Source: Candidatus Dechloromonas phosphorivorans
GTDB lineage: Bacteria > Pseudomonadota > Gammaproteobacteria > Burkholderiales > Rhodocyclaceae
Direction: 5' to 3'
Assembly: GCA_016721185.1 (NCBI GenBank)
Contig: JADKIP010000013.1
Span: forward strand, 21,001 to 85,000
DNA: 64,000 nt
In this document: positions 17,441-26,793 of the stretch, one piece after another
Numbering within the stretch: the stretch's first letter is position 1
Layout of the letters: every line of letters begins with the position of its first letter
Program-made: the position numbers and the translations under genes
The notes under the pieces: model-generated
The model's input: the letters and a program-made list of their open reading frames with translations, nothing else
Told to the model about the DNA's origin: nothing
The model's database searches: none

Positions 17441-17760
17441 TATGACAAAGCCGATTTTGTGCAAATTTTTTTCGCCGCCAAGCGTTCGTGATGGCGCCCA
17501 AAAAAACGGCGATTGGTTTGATCTGCTTGCTGGTTTTTTTGTAATGAGATATATTCGTATTTGTATTTAGCGACTAGCCAGCCAGTGCAATACCGCCAGC
17601 CATTTTCTTGACGAATCGTTCGAGGGTGCCTGCGCCAGTTTTTGCCGGCTGGTTTGACTGCCTTTTTTTTCTGCGGTCAATCGCACTCGAACACCATGTT
17701 CGGCAAGCCAGCCTCTTCATGCCAGCCAGCCATCCCAACTGACTTGACATAGGACTGCTT
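17441..17760 (+). promoter_or_regulatory. Leader of TonB receptor with AGCCAGCCA motifs
   Basis: No gene in this 320-base gap. It contains two exact AGCCAGCCA copies (17576-17584 and 17724-17732), further GCCAGCC copies at 17593 and 17706, an A/T-rich segment near 17542-17567 that only weakly resembles a Fur box, and a TGCGGTCAAT near-match to the dispersed uptake-like motif at 17672. The second 9-mer ends 28 bases before the start codon. Confidence 0.5.
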
Positions 17761-19929
17761 GTGAAAAAGAGCCAAAAAAATATTCTGAAGGTTCAGGGGT
17801 TTGCCGTGTCGCCGATGGCTATCGGCGAACGTCGGCGGGCGATCTTGCCGCTGGGGGCGGTATTTGCTGCCGGCTTGTTTGTCGTAACCCAGGCGGCGTT
17901 TGCTGAAGAGCAAACTCTGCCGGCGGTGACGGTTAAAGCCAATGCCGAGCAACAGGACGGCTATCGCGCCTCGAAAACCCGCGTCGGCAAAGTGGTGCAG
18001 GACCCGCACGATGTGCCGCAGGCGATCACCACAATCACCCGTTCGCTGATGGAAGAGCAGGAAGCCAATTCATTGCGCGAAGCGCTGCGCAATGTTTCCG
18101 GCCTGACCTTCAATGCCGCCGAGGGCGGCCGTTCCGGCGACAACATGATGCTGCGCGGTTTCTATACCTTCGGCGACATGTACCTCGACGGCATCCGCGA
18201 TACCGCCCAGTACAACCGCGAAGTTTTCAACCTTGAGCAGGTGGATGTGCTGCGCGGTGCGGCGGCGATGTTGTTCGGTCGCGGTCAGGCCGGCGGCGTG
18301 ATCAATCAGGTCAGCAAGGCGCCAATGCTTTTCGGTATCAACAAGCTCAGTGCCGGCATTGGCACCGATGGCTACGATGAGCTGAAGGCGGATTTGAACC
18401 AGCGGATCGGCGAAACGACGGCTTTCCGCATCAACATGATGAGCCGTAACGAAGGCAGTTCACGGACCAATCCGTACACCGACACCGAGCCGGAAGTGCA
18501 TCGCATGGGTTTTGCGCCGAGCATTTCCTTCGGGCTGGGTACCGATCACGAGGTGACGCTGAGCCATCTCTGGGTGAAGACGCAGGATCGCGCCGATTAC
18601 GGTATCCCGTTCCTCAACGGCAAGCCGAACCATAAGATGGCCGAGGCCGGCAACTATTACGGTGTTGATGGCAATTTCGACGATAGCGAAACCAACATCT
18701 CGACGTTCAATTATCTATTCAAGATTTCGCCGGATACCCAGTGGCGTACCGTTCTGCGCGCCGCCAATTACAAGCGCGCCTACTGGGCCGTGGCCGGGCA
18801 GGGTAACTTGACGGCGAACAGCACCCAGCAGCAGGCGAAGACCCGTCAGTTTGAAACCGACAACTATGTGTTGCAGAGCGATTTGAATACGGCGTTCACC
18901 TTCCTTGGCATGCGCAATGAAGTGATTACCGGCTTTGAGTATTTGCGTGAGGATTCAACCCGCTGGGGCTTGCGTAACCTGGGTACGGCGACCAACCCGG
19001 TCTACAAGGCGGGGATGTTCACCACGGCGCCGGCCAGCACTTACAAGGGCGATACCTACAGCGCTTATGTTCAGGACACCCTTGAGTTCATCCCGGACTG
19101 GAAGCTGACGACCGGTATCCGGCGCGATCAAATGAGTTCCGATATTGTCGCGGTGCAGGGTGGCGTGGCCAGAGATGTCAGCGGCGACTTTGGCGAGAAC
19201 AGTTATCGACTCGGTCTTTCCTGGCAGCCGACGGCAGCGCAGCACTACTATCTGGGCTGGAGCGACTCTTTCAGCCCGACCGCCGATCTCTATCAATTGA
19301 CCGGCAATGCGTATCCGGCCGAACGCTCCAAAGTGACCGAGTTGGGCGCCAAGTGGCTGTTTATGGATGGCAACCTGGCTTTCCGCACGGCCCTCTATCA
19401 CGCCGTCAAGGACTGGGAGCGCAGTACCGATCTTGATGCCAGCGCCAATGATTCCCTGCTGACCCGAAAGCGTGAATCGGACGGTATCGAATTCGAGCTG
19501 GCCGGACGCATCACCGACAACTGGGAAGTTTTCAGCGGTGTCTCGTTCATCAACGCCAAAATTCTCGAAGCTTCGCCGACGGCCATCAATACCGATGCTG
19601 TAGGCCAGATGCCACGGAACACGCCAAGACGTACGGCCAATCTCTGGACAACCTACAACATCGGCTGGGGTTTCAAGGTGGGCGGCGGTGTTGAATACAA
19701 GAGCGAGCGTTCAGGCTTCGTGCCGAGCCGCGGCTACACCCCTAACTTTGTGCCGAGTTACGTACGTTGGGATGCGATGGTGGCCTACGAACAGCCGAAA
19801 TATACGGTCAAGTTCAACGTTCAGAACCTGTTCGACAAGCTGTATTACGACGCGCTTTACGACAACGGCGGCTTCACCATACCGGGTCAGGCACGTCGCT
19901 TCATCCTGAGTACCGAGTACAAGTTCTAA
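17761..19929 (+). CDS. TonB-dependent siderophore receptor
   Basis: 722 residues with GTG start, AGGA upstream. A long signal region ends near FVVTQAAFAEEQ. The TonB box-like LPAVTVKA is followed by a plug domain (VPQAITTITRSLMEEQEANS, DNMMLRGFYTFGDMYLDGIR, VLRGAAAMLFGRGQAGGVIN) and a 22-strand barrel ending in YKF. This is the catecholate/ferrichrome siderophore receptor subfamily (FhuA/FiuA-like). It imports a ferric siderophore across the outer membrane. An FbpA-like iron-binding protein follows. The exact ligand is unknown. Confidence 0.93.
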   Translation: MKKSQKNILKVQGFAVSPMAIGERRRAILPLGAVFAAGLFVVTQAAFAEEQTLPAVTVKANAEQQDGYRASKTRVGKVVQDPHDVPQAITTITRSLMEEQEANSLREALRNVSGLTFNAAEGGRSGDNMMLRGFYTFGDMYLDGIRDTAQYNREVFNLEQVDVLRGAAAMLFGRGQAGGVINQVSKAPMLFGINKLSAGIGTDGYDELKADLNQRIGETTAFRINMMSRNEGSSRTNPYTDTEPEVHRMGFAPSISFGLGTDHEVTLSHLWVKTQDRADYGIPFLNGKPNHKMAEAGNYYGVDGNFDDSETNISTFNYLFKISPDTQWRTVLRAANYKRAYWAVAGQGNLTANSTQQQAKTRQFETDNYVLQSDLNTAFTFLGMRNEVITGFEYLREDSTRWGLRNLGTATNPVYKAGMFTTAPASTYKGDTYSAYVQDTLEFIPDWKLTTGIRRDQMSSDIVAVQGGVARDVSGDFGENSYRLGLSWQPTAAQHYYLGWSDSFSPTADLYQLTGNAYPAERSKVTELGAKWLFMDGNLAFRTALYHAVKDWERSTDLDASANDSLLTRKRESDGIEFELAGRITDNWEVFSGVSFINAKILEASPTAINTDAVGQMPRNTPRRTANLWTTYNIGWGFKVGGGVEYKSERSGFVPSRGYTPNFVPSYVRWDAMVAYEQPKYTVKFNVQNLFDKLYYDALYDNGGFTIPGQARRFILSTEYKF

Positions 19930-19942
19930 GCCTAGTTGTTCC

Positions 19943-19973
19943 GGCCCCCGTCGCTTGGCGGGGGCTTTTTGTT
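19943..19973 (+). terminator. Rho-independent terminator
   Basis: GCCCCCG, loop, CGGGGGC then TTTTTG, just after the TonB receptor stop. Confidence 0.88.
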
Positions 19974-19984
19974 TTCAGTCAGGT

Positions 19985-20009
19985 CGGCGTTTTTGGGCAA
20001 AAAACGCCG
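19985..20009. repeat. A/T-rich hairpin fused to an uptake-like motif
   Basis: CGGCGTTTTT, loop GGGC, then an A-run and ACGCCG form a 10-bp stem. The A/T tracts of the motif whose core lies at 20009-20018 make up this stem. Confidence 0.55.
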
Positions 20010-20018
20010 TTGACCGCA
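20009..20018 (-). repeat. Uptake-like motif (before FbpA-like gene)
   Basis: TGCGGTCAAC followed by GGCGTTTTTTGCCCAAAAAC; its tracts form a hairpin. Confidence 0.7.
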
Positions 20019-20066
20019 GGATTCGACATTTACCCGTTTTATTGATCACCCACAGGAAATTAGACG

Positions 20067-21081
20067 ATGAAAAAGCAACTTCTCTTGATCGCACTGGCCC
20101 TGAGCACCGCCTTTAGTGCCACAGCCCAGGAAAAAGTGCTCAACCTCTATTCCGCCCGCCATTACCAGACCGACGAGAAGCTCTACGAGAACTTCACCCG
20201 GCAGACCGGCATCAAGATCAACCGCATCGACGGCAAGGAAGACGAGTTGATGGAGCGCATCCGCAACGAAGGCGCCAACAGCCCGGCCGATGTTTTCATC
20301 ACGGTCGATGCGGCGCGTCTGGCAACGGCCGATGCGCTTGGCCTCTTTGCGCCGGTCAAGTCAAAACTGCTGGAGGCGCGCATTCCGGCGCATCTGCATA
20401 CCGATACCTGGTTCGCCTTCTCGACCCGCGCCCGCGTCATCATCTACAACCGCAGCGCGCTCAAGGCGGAGGATGTGCCGACCTATGAATCGCTGGCCGA
20501 TCCGAAACTCAAGGGCAAGCTGTGCAGCCGTTCCGGCGCGCATCCCTACAACCTGTCGCTGGTTTCCTCGCTGATCGCCCATGATGGCGAAGCGAAGACG
20601 GAAGAATGGGCCAGGGGCGTGGTCGCCAATTTTGCCCGGGCGCCGAAGGGCGGCGATACCGATCAGATCAAGTCGGTAGCGGCGGGCGAATGCGGCGTCG
20701 CGGTGTCCAATACCTATTATCTGGCGCGGCTGATCCGTTCCGACAAGGTCGAGGATCGTCGCCTGATGGAGCGTGTCGGCATCGTCTGGCCGAATCAGGC
20801 GGGCCACGGCACGCACATCAATATCTCCGGCGGCGGCATGGTGAAGACCTCCAAAAATCAGGCATCGGCTGTCAAGTTTCTGGAATACCTGGCCAGCGAC
20901 GAAGCGCAACGTTATTTCGCCGATGGCAATAACGAATGGCCGGTGGTGGCTGGTCTGAATACCAATAATCCGGCACTTGATGCGATGGGCAAGTTCAAGG
21001 CCGATACCTTTGCCGATCAGCGCCCTGGCGAAGAACGTCGTCGCGGCGCAAAAGCTGCTTGATCGGGCCGGTTACCGTTAA
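20067..21081 (+). CDS. Iron(III) ABC transporter substrate-binding protein, FbpA-like (frameshifted near end)
   Basis: Starts MKKQLLLIALALSTAFSATA, a signal peptide, then EKVLNLYSARHYQTDEKLYE, the FbpA/FutA pattern with paired tyrosines further on (AVSNTYYLARLI). It binds ferric iron in the periplasm. Near 21009 an extra T in ACCTTTGCCG breaks the frame: as written the protein ends ...EERRRGAKAA at 21062, but the other frame continues LPISALAKNVVAAQKLLDRA then GYR and stop at 21081, the normal family end. I give the repaired extent. No permease or ATPase gene is adjacent, so its partners must be elsewhere. Confidence 0.9.
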
Positions 21082-21184
21082 GCGAAGGGCTGCCGAAATC
21101 CAGGCCGCCCGGTCCTTGAACACTGTCATTCCCGCCCGTGCGGGGATGCCCCATCAAACTTTATTTCCCGAAAATCGCTGAACC

Positions 21185-22333
21185 ATGAAAAACACCTTTG
21201 ATCGCCGCCGCTTTCTGCTCTCGCTGGGCGCTCTCAGCATTCTGCCCAAGTCCGGGCTGGCGCTGGCCGGGGAGGGCACCAGCGCGTCGAGCGCGCTGAT
21301 TGCCGCAGCCTGGCGCGGCCCCAATTCCGGCGACACTTATTACGCCGGTGTGCTGGCCGCGAACTGGGAAAGCAAGAAGCTGGAAATCCGTTACGCCACG
21401 GCCTTGCCCACCCGCCCGCACGGCCTGCTGCCCGAAGCCGATGGCGGTCTGTTGGTCACCGGCGTCCGTCCCGGCAGCTGGTTGCTACGTTGTGACGGCA
21501 ACGGCGAGGTGACGCAGCAGATCAATCTGGAAGAAGAAACCTCCAGCGCCCGCCTGAACGGCCACGCCATTCTCAGTCAGCGTGGCGATGTGATTTACAC
21601 CACCGAAACCGACAGCAAAAACGGTCACGGCAAGATCGGCGTGCGCGATAGCAAGAGCCTGAAAAAACTCGATGAGTGGGAAAGCCACGGCATGGAGCCG
21701 CACCAGTTGCTGCTCGATAGCGACGGTCATGTCGTCATCGCCAATGGCGGCATTCCGCGCACGGCGACCGACAAGAAATACGATCTGCACCGCATGGATT
21801 CCTCATTGGTCCGGCTCGATGGCCAGAGCGGCCGGCTGCTGCGCCAGTGGAAACTGGACGACCCGCGCCTCAGCCTGCGCCACCTGGCATGGAGCCATTC
21901 AGCGGCAGCCGGAAAAACCTTCCTCGGTGTTGCCATGCAAGCCGAACACGACGACCCGGCCAAACGCGCCGCCGCGCCTGTGCTGGCGGTGCTCGATGGC
22001 GATGATTTGCACATCCCCACCCGTGCCAACGATGGCGTCGGCTACGCCGGCGATATCACTGCCGCCTACAACGGCGGCTTTGCGCTCTCTAGCAACCAAG
22101 CCGGCCTCGCCCAACTGTGGCACCCCGGCGCACCGGACAAGCTGGTGCCGATTGTCGAATTGCAGGAAGCCTATGCCCTGACTACCTGGGCCGGGCCGAA
22201 TCCGGGCGGCGGTGTGCTGGTTTCCACTGCGTTAGGGCTGGTTCGCTGGCACCCGACCGCCAAACCCTTGCTTTTGCCCTGGCCGAAAAAAATGGCACTG
22301 GATAACCATTGGGTGCTGTTTAACGAAGCCTGA
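21185..22333 (+). CDS. DUF1513 protein, Tat-exported
   Basis: 382 residues. The N-terminus DRRRFLLSLGALSILPKS is a twin-arginine signal. The rest looks like a beta-propeller: repeated motifs such as RPHGLLPEADGGLLVTGVRP and GMEPHQLLLDSDGHVVIANG, with conserved HxL/H residues, as in DUF1513. The family is often found with periplasmic iron-uptake genes (imelysin, EfeO types); its reaction is not known to me. It follows the FbpA-like gene on the same strand and ends at a terminator. Confidence 0.85.
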   Translation: MKNTFDRRRFLLSLGALSILPKSGLALAGEGTSASSALIAAAWRGPNSGDTYYAGVLAANWESKKLEIRYATALPTRPHGLLPEADGGLLVTGVRPGSWLLRCDGNGEVTQQINLEEETSSARLNGHAILSQRGDVIYTTETDSKNGHGKIGVRDSKSLKKLDEWESHGMEPHQLLLDSDGHVVIANGGIPRTATDKKYDLHRMDSSLVRLDGQSGRLLRQWKLDDPRLSLRHLAWSHSAAAGKTFLGVAMQAEHDDPAKRAAAPVLAVLDGDDLHIPTRANDGVGYAGDITAAYNGGFALSSNQAGLAQLWHPGAPDKLVPIVELQEAYALTTWAGPNPGGGVLVSTALGLVRWHPTAKPLLLPWPKKMALDNHWVLFNEA

Positions 22334-22335
22334 TC

Positions 22336-22362
22336 CGAAAGGGGCCGCTGGCCCTTTTTTTA
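22336..22362 (+). terminator. Rho-independent terminator
   Basis: GGGGCC-GCT-GGCCC followed by seven T, right after the DUF1513 gene. Confidence 0.8.
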
Positions 22363-22388
22363 CGCTTGGATAACGGCTGGTGGGATGC

Positions 22389-22398
22389 TGCGGTCGAC
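22389..22398 (+). repeat. Uptake-like motif (intergenic)
   Basis: TGCGGTCGAC followed by CCGGATTTTGGCCGTTTTTT, after the DUF1513 terminator. Confidence 0.7.
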
Positions 22399-22607
22399 CC
22401 GGATTTTGGCCGTTTTTTGATGCCAGTGTCGAACATGCGCTTTTGGCATGGGGCGTTTGAACGAGACATTTCAATGCCCTGCTTGTAGATAAGCAGGCTT
22501 GAATTCCTTCCGATCTGAGCCGCAGTTTTTGGCTCAATGCGCCCAGCTTGGCAATTGCCTCATTCCTTTTGATTGCCGATCCAGCGCATTTTTCCTGCTC
22601 CCGTGAC

Positions 22608-23915
22608 TCAATCAGAAGCGATTGCTGCCGTTCCCTCCCAAGCCTCGCTGACCGTTCGCCCGAAGCTGGACAGGCCGGCGCTCTTGACGAAGACGCATTG
22701 CTTGCCCGTCCGCTTGCATTGCTCCTTCACCCGCCAATAGGCGTTGTGGCTGATGCAGCCGGCCTGGCAGACGACCAGGTCGGCGGCTGACAGGGCGGCG
22801 TCGATGCGATGCAGGCTTTCTTCCAGGCCGCCGTCGTGGTGGAGAAAACGCCCGCCGCGCTGTTCGACGATCTGGCGATAGCCATCGACCGCACCGGCCC
22901 GGCCACCGACGCAAAGGATGCACTTGCCGGCGAGCGCTGAACTGTCGGCTTCTTTGGGCAGATTGGCCGGTTCAGCCGGGGTGTCGCCGGCAGCCAGCAG
23001 GTGATTGATGGTTTCCTCGGCGTGCTGCGCCAGCGCCTGCAGGCGCTCGGCCTTTTCCTCCAGCCCATTCGCGTGTGCGGTCAGGGCAAGGGCGCGCGCT
23101 TCGGCATCGTTGGCCCGGCGCGCCAGGGTCTGGCGGTCCTTGAGGTCAGGGATGGTTTGCCGCAGCAATTCAAACTGGCCAGTCAAATTGGCCGTCCAGG
23201 CTTCTTTGCCGGCCAGCTCAACGCGCAGTTCGGAGATGCGCTGATTCAACAGTTGTATTTCAGTCGATTTCTCGGTGCGCAGTGTTTCCGCTTCGTGCCG
23301 TGCGGCCTGCAGTTGTTTGTGTAATTGCTCATTTTCAGCCTTGAGCGTTTTCAGCGTGGTGAGATCAGCCCGGGTACCCGTACCGACCTGATGCTGAATC
23401 ATGTGGATGTCGCCGTAAATTTCCTGCTCAAGCACGGCATCGCAAGCCGGGTGCGTCCAGCTGGCCCACAGTGCACCGGGGATTTCGCTGCCCGTTCGCA
23501 CGGCTTCCTGCCAGAGCGTTTGCAGTGCTTCACTAGTTTTGGCGGCAGTGAACCGGCGGACCGAAGCCTCGAAACGCTTCTCCATATTTTTCTGCAGCAA
23601 TTCAGCCAGCCGGGTGCGCGTTTCGCAGGCGCCGACAGCGGTCGTGTGCAGCACAAAGTCAGTGGTGTTGCGCGGAAAGTGCATCACCTTGGCCATCATG
23701 GCGCGCAGATGATCGACCTCGAAACAGACGCCGACAACCGGGCAATGAAACTTGTGCGATACCTCCCACAATTTCCGGCGTCGCGACCCCGGCGCTTTGG
23801 TCATGGCCTCGTCAGCCGGATGTCGCTGCCGCAGCATATTGGCAAAGGCGTCGCCGGGTTGGGTCTTGGCGTGGGAAAAGCTGCCGCCAGCGACGTGAAA
23901 AGGGGTATCGGACAT
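22608..23915 (-). CDS. DUF2325 domain protein with coiled coil
   Basis: 435 residues. The N-terminal 160 residues contain SHKFHCPVVGVCFEVDHLRA and many His/Cys. A long coiled coil follows (LKAENEQLHKQLQAARHEAE, TEIQLLNQRISELRVELAGK). The C-terminal domain is DUF2325: ILCVGGRAGAVDGYRQIVEQ, DLVVCQAGCISHNAYWRVKE and CVFVKSAGLSSF. The function is unknown; a redox or heme/iron-responsive role is only a guess from Cys/His content and the Fur-like box in its leader. The leader also carries AGCCAGCCA. Confidence 0.85.
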   Translation of the reverse strand: MSDTPFHVAGGSFSHAKTQPGDAFANMLRQRHPADEAMTKAPGSRRRKLWEVSHKFHCPVVGVCFEVDHLRAMMAKVMHFPRNTTDFVLHTTAVGACETRTRLAELLQKNMEKRFEASVRRFTAAKTSEALQTLWQEAVRTGSEIPGALWASWTHPACDAVLEQEIYGDIHMIQHQVGTGTRADLTTLKTLKAENEQLHKQLQAARHEAETLRTEKSTEIQLLNQRISELRVELAGKEAWTANLTGQFELLRQTIPDLKDRQTLARRANDAEARALALTAHANGLEEKAERLQALAQHAEETINHLLAAGDTPAEPANLPKEADSSALAGKCILCVGGRAGAVDGYRQIVEQRGGRFLHHDGGLEESLHRIDAALSAADLVVCQAGCISHNAYWRVKEQCKRTGKQCVFVKSAGLSSFGRTVSEAWEGTAAIASD

Positions 23916-23938
23916 GATCGGGCTCCTGGGCGAAAGAT

Positions 23939-23970
23939 CGCTGGCTGGCCGATGGTCTGGTTGGCTGGCT
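23939..23970 (-). promoter_or_regulatory. AGCCAGCCA leader motif (DUF2325 gene)
   Basis: On the minus strand AGCCAGCCA (23962-23970) and a second GCCAGCCAG (23941-23949) lie between the Fur-like box and the start codon at 23915. Confidence 0.6.
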
Positions 23971-23981
23971 AGAATGTTGTG

Positions 23982-24002
23982 TTAATGATAATTATTGTTA
24001 TT
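23982..24002. promoter_or_regulatory. Fur box
   Basis: TAATGATAATTATTGTTAT closely follows the GATAATGATAATCATTATC Fur consensus. It lies about 70 bases upstream of the DUF2325 gene. Confidence 0.75.
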
Positions 24003-24037
24003 TGAACGGGTGGAATAGTCAATAGGACTGATGAAAA

Positions 24038-24295
24038 TCAGGCGAGGGGAAGCGTCGTATTGATCAGCTCAACGGCCAATTTTTCGGATGATTTGCGAAC
24101 GAACGCACGCACCGTTTGGAATTGTCCTTCCGGTGCAGCATTTTGTCCGCGCGTGTTCGGCAGCCCACAGACGGCGTGTGTCTGAATCCGTAGCATGAAA
24201 TTTTGGGCTGGTGCTGTTTGCAATTTGCCCTTAACCGCCTCAGGCGTCTGCGCCGAGTTAACGATTTGCCAAACCAGGGTACGGCCTTCGGGCAA
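24038..24295 (-). CDS. Possible small hypothetical protein
   Basis: An 85-codon frame (TTG start) with balanced composition, for example NFMLRIQTHAVCGLPNTRGQ and VRAFVRKSSEKLAVELINTT. It occupies an otherwise empty 325-base stretch. No family is recognised and there is no clear ribosome site, so it could be fortuitous. Confidence 0.3.
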   Translation of the reverse strand: MPEGRTLVWQIVNSAQTPEAVKGKLQTAPAQNFMLRIQTHAVCGLPNTRGQNAAPEGQFQTVRAFVRKSSEKLAVELINTTLPLA

Positions 24296-24328
24296 GGATC
24301 CTGGCTACCTATTCCAGGAGAAAATCCC

Positions 24329-24526
24329 ATGACTGATCCACGCAATATTGCCCACGACAAGAAGGTTGCCCAAGAAAAGAAACACCACGGCGATGAGGTC
24401 GCGCCGGGTGCGGACAAGACACCGCAGCCGGGAAAGAAGACGCATATGGAGAATCATGTGTCTGACAACCCCAAGATCCCGGATGAAGCTGATCCGATAC
24501 CCACCGAAGAAAAGCCCTTGAACTAG
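24329..24526 (+). CDS. Small hydrophilic protein, function unknown
   Basis: 65 residues starting MTDPRNIAHDKKVAQEKKHH and ending PDEADPIPTEEKPLN. AGGAG is 8 bases before the ATG. It is highly charged with no hydrophobic core, so it is probably disordered. It is too short and low in complexity to assign. A dispersed uptake-like motif follows at 24545. Confidence 0.6.
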   Translation: MTDPRNIAHDKKVAQEKKHHGDEVAPGADKTPQPGKKTHMENHVSDNPKIPDEADPIPTEEKPLN

Positions 24527-24544
24527 CTGACACTGGATGTGGGC

Positions 24545-24554
24545 TGCGGTCAAC
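24545..24554 (+). repeat. Uptake-like motif (intergenic)
   Basis: TGCGGTCAAC followed by GCTTAAAAATGGGCAAAATT, one of the fullest matches. Confidence 0.75.
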
Positions 24555-24607
24555 GCTTAAAAATGGGCAAAATTGCGACTGTGAAAATTTGCTCGCTGCC
24601 GATTGCT

Positions 24608-25858
24608 TCAGCCTTTGATCACACCTTCGCAGCCCAGCCCGTGATCCGGGCGGGGGGCAAGGAGGATAGGCAGCATGTGCCAGGCGTAGAGCAGGAAGGC
24701 GCCGGCCCAGAGTAGGCCGGAAATCGCCAGCAGGTGGTCAGCGTTTTCCGACCAGGCACTGGCGGCGCGAATTAACGCAGCCAACACCAGCATCAGGGCG
24801 CCAATTGGTACCCAGCGGCGCTCATCGAGGGCGTAGCCGCTGTGAGTGCGGCCGGCGATGCACAGCACGACATAAATGTTCAGCCCGAGCGCGCCGACGG
24901 TGAGGAGATGGCGGCCGGCGTTGAAGCCGGCGCTGTCGAGAATCAGCGCCAGGCCCATGCTGGCGTAGCCGGCGGCCATCAGGCCGTAGACGCCATAAAG
25001 CATCAGCGGCCAGCGGCGCAGCAGGGCACGACCGACGTGCCAGTCGTTGAGCAGATTGAGCAAGGCCGCGGCCGCCGCCAGCGCCAGCCAGCCGCTGATC
25101 CGGCTGCCCGGTAGCAGTAGTTCGGCCAGCGTATAGATCCCGATGCAGAAGATCGCCAGGTTGCGGCGGGGCGGCCGGGCGCGGTAGTCGACGGTCGCCG
25201 TTTCGCCATCGCCTGTGCTTTCGTCGATGGCGTTATTGACGATGCGCATCGAAATCCGGCTCATCGCCACCACGATCAGCATCATCAGGACGCCGAGCGT
25301 GGCGTGCAGCCAGGGGCCGGGCGGCTGGCCGCGCAGGGCGGCGAGGTAAAAGCCGGCCACGCCGAGCGCCAGGCCGCCGAAGGACCAGAGGAAGGAGAGA
25401 TGCCGCCGGTTCGGGTCGCGCCAGAGGCGGGGGGCGAGGCGGGCGGCGAGAACGCCGAGCAGCGCAAGATGGGCCAGGCCGGAGATGGCCAGCCCGATAT
25501 TGCCGAGCAGGCCGGAAGTCCAGAAGGCGAGGCGGCCGAGCAGCCAGAGGCCGGTCAGCCAGCGAACGGTTGGCCGGTCGACGGCGCTGGAGGCGGTGAA
25601 TTCGGGGATCGAGGTGAGTGCGAAACCGGCGACTGCCGCCAGGCCAAAGCCAAAAATCAGTTCATGGGCGTGCCAGATGAAGGGGCCGCCGACGACCGCC
25701 GGCAAGGGCAGGCCAAGGGCGAGAAAAGCAATCCACAGGCTGATCAAAAGCGGGGCGGCAACTGCGGTCAACACGAAAAATGGGCGAAATCCACAGAGCC
25801 AGAGCGGATGCCCGGCAGCGCAGACGGGGCAGATTCGGCGAATGAGCTGATTCAGCAT
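24608..25858 (-). CDS. nnrS: NnrS family heme/copper membrane protein
   Basis: 416 residues with about 12 membrane helices. GFRPFFVLTAVAAPLLISLW, FIWHAHELIFGFGLAAVAGF and LHATLGVLMMLIVVAMSRIS are NnrS signatures with the conserved His residues. NnrS proteins are linked to nitric oxide stress and denitrification. Here it is the last gene of a TonB receptor-ABC transporter operon, overlapping the ATPase gene by 7 bases. That placement suggests a link to the imported metal compound. Confidence 0.9.
   Translation of the reverse strand: MLNQLIRRICPVCAAGHPLWLCGFRPFFVLTAVAAPLLISLWIAFLALGLPLPAVVGGPFIWHAHELIFGFGLAAVAGFALTSIPEFTASSAVDRPTVRWLTGLWLLGRLAFWTSGLLGNIGLAISGLAHLALLGVLAARLAPRLWRDPNRRHLSFLWSFGGLALGVAGFYLAALRGQPPGPWLHATLGVLMMLIVVAMSRISMRIVNNAIDESTGDGETATVDYRARPPRRNLAIFCIGIYTLAELLLPGSRISGWLALAAAAALLNLLNDWHVGRALLRRWPLMLYGVYGLMAAGYASMGLALILDSAGFNAGRHLLTVGALGLNIYVVLCIAGRTHSGYALDERRWVPIGALMLVLAALIRAASAWSENADHLLAISGLLWAGAFLLYAWHMLPILLAPRPDHGLGCEGVIKG
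25763..25772 (+). repeat. Uptake-like motif (antisense in nnrS)
   Basis: TGCGGTCAAC followed by ACGAAAAATGGGCGAAATCC. Confidence 0.7.
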
Positions 25859-26703
25859 CCGAAGCCTTTGCGCTGGGCTGGGGCAGCTTGATTGGCCGGC
25901 GCACCGAAGGACGCCATGCCGGGCGACAGCATCGATGGCCGGTGCGGGCAGTCGCCTGCTCCGGCGGCGCTCAGCCCGAAGCTGGCGCGAACGGTCGCGT
26001 TTTGCAGCAGTTCGGCCGTGGTTTGGTGCACCAGCGCATCGTCGCGCTGGCGGGCCGGGATGTTGAGGTCGAAACGATGCACGATGCGGCCCGGTTCGGC
26101 GGCCATGACCAGCACGGTATCGGCCAGGCGAACGGCTTCCATCAGGTCGTGGGTGATCATCAGCACGGCCAGGCTGCGGGCGGCCTGTTCGTCGAGCAAC
26201 AGGCGATGCAGTTGCGCCTTGAGGCCGATATCGAGCGCCGAGAAAGGCTCGTCCATCAGCAACAGGTCGGGCTCCAGAACGAGGGCGCGGGCGAGGGCGG
26301 CACGGCTTTGCATGCCGCCGGAAAGCAGGTGCGGAAACTGGGCGAGCGCCAGCCGGTCGAGGCCGACGGCAGCGCCGATCCGCTCGGCGTTGGCCAGCCG
26401 CTCGCGGCGGGGAATACCGGCTGCCTTGAGGCCGAGGGCGATGTTGTCGCGGGTGGTTTTCCAGGGCAGCAGACGCGGCTGCTGGAACATCACGGCGGGG
26501 CGGACAAAGTGATTGTCGAGCCGGCCGCTCTGGCAGTTCAGCAGACCGGCACATAAATGCAGCAGGGTGGTCTTGCCGCAACCTGAAGGGCCGACCAGCG
26601 CGAGAACCTGGCCGGCCTCAAGGCTTAGGTCGATGCCGTCGAGAACGCTTTTCAGGCCATAGGCGTGGCCGACATCGTGCAGATTGAGCAGGGCTTGGTT
26701 CAT
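25852..26703 (-). CDS. ABC transporter ATPase (nitrate/sulfonate/taurine type)
   Basis: 283 residues starting MNQALLNLHDVGHAYGLKSV. Walker A LVGPSGCGKTTLLHLCAGLL, Q loop MFQQPRLLPWKTTRDNIALG, signature LLSGGMQSRAALARALVLEP, Walker B LLLMDEPFSALD and H-loop MITHDLMEAVRLAD. It resembles TauB/SsuB. A C-terminal extension (residues 245-283) contains CPHRPSMLSPGMASFGAPAN, which is not part of the standard domain. It follows the permease and precedes nnrS. Confidence 0.92.
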   Translation of the reverse strand: MNQALLNLHDVGHAYGLKSVLDGIDLSLEAGQVLALVGPSGCGKTTLLHLCAGLLNCQSGRLDNHFVRPAVMFQQPRLLPWKTTRDNIALGLKAAGIPRRERLANAERIGAAVGLDRLALAQFPHLLSGGMQSRAALARALVLEPDLLLMDEPFSALDIGLKAQLHRLLLDEQAARSLAVLMITHDLMEAVRLADTVLVMAAEPGRIVHRFDLNIPARQRDDALVHQTTAELLQNATVRASFGLSAAGAGDCPHRPSMLSPGMASFGAPANQAAPAQRKGFGC

Positions 26704-26793
26704 CTGTTTGGAGGGCTGGGGGGCAGGGGGGGCGGGGGGTTTGAGGTGGGGGGCGGGGGTGATTGGCCACAGTTGCAAGGCGTTTCAGATTCA

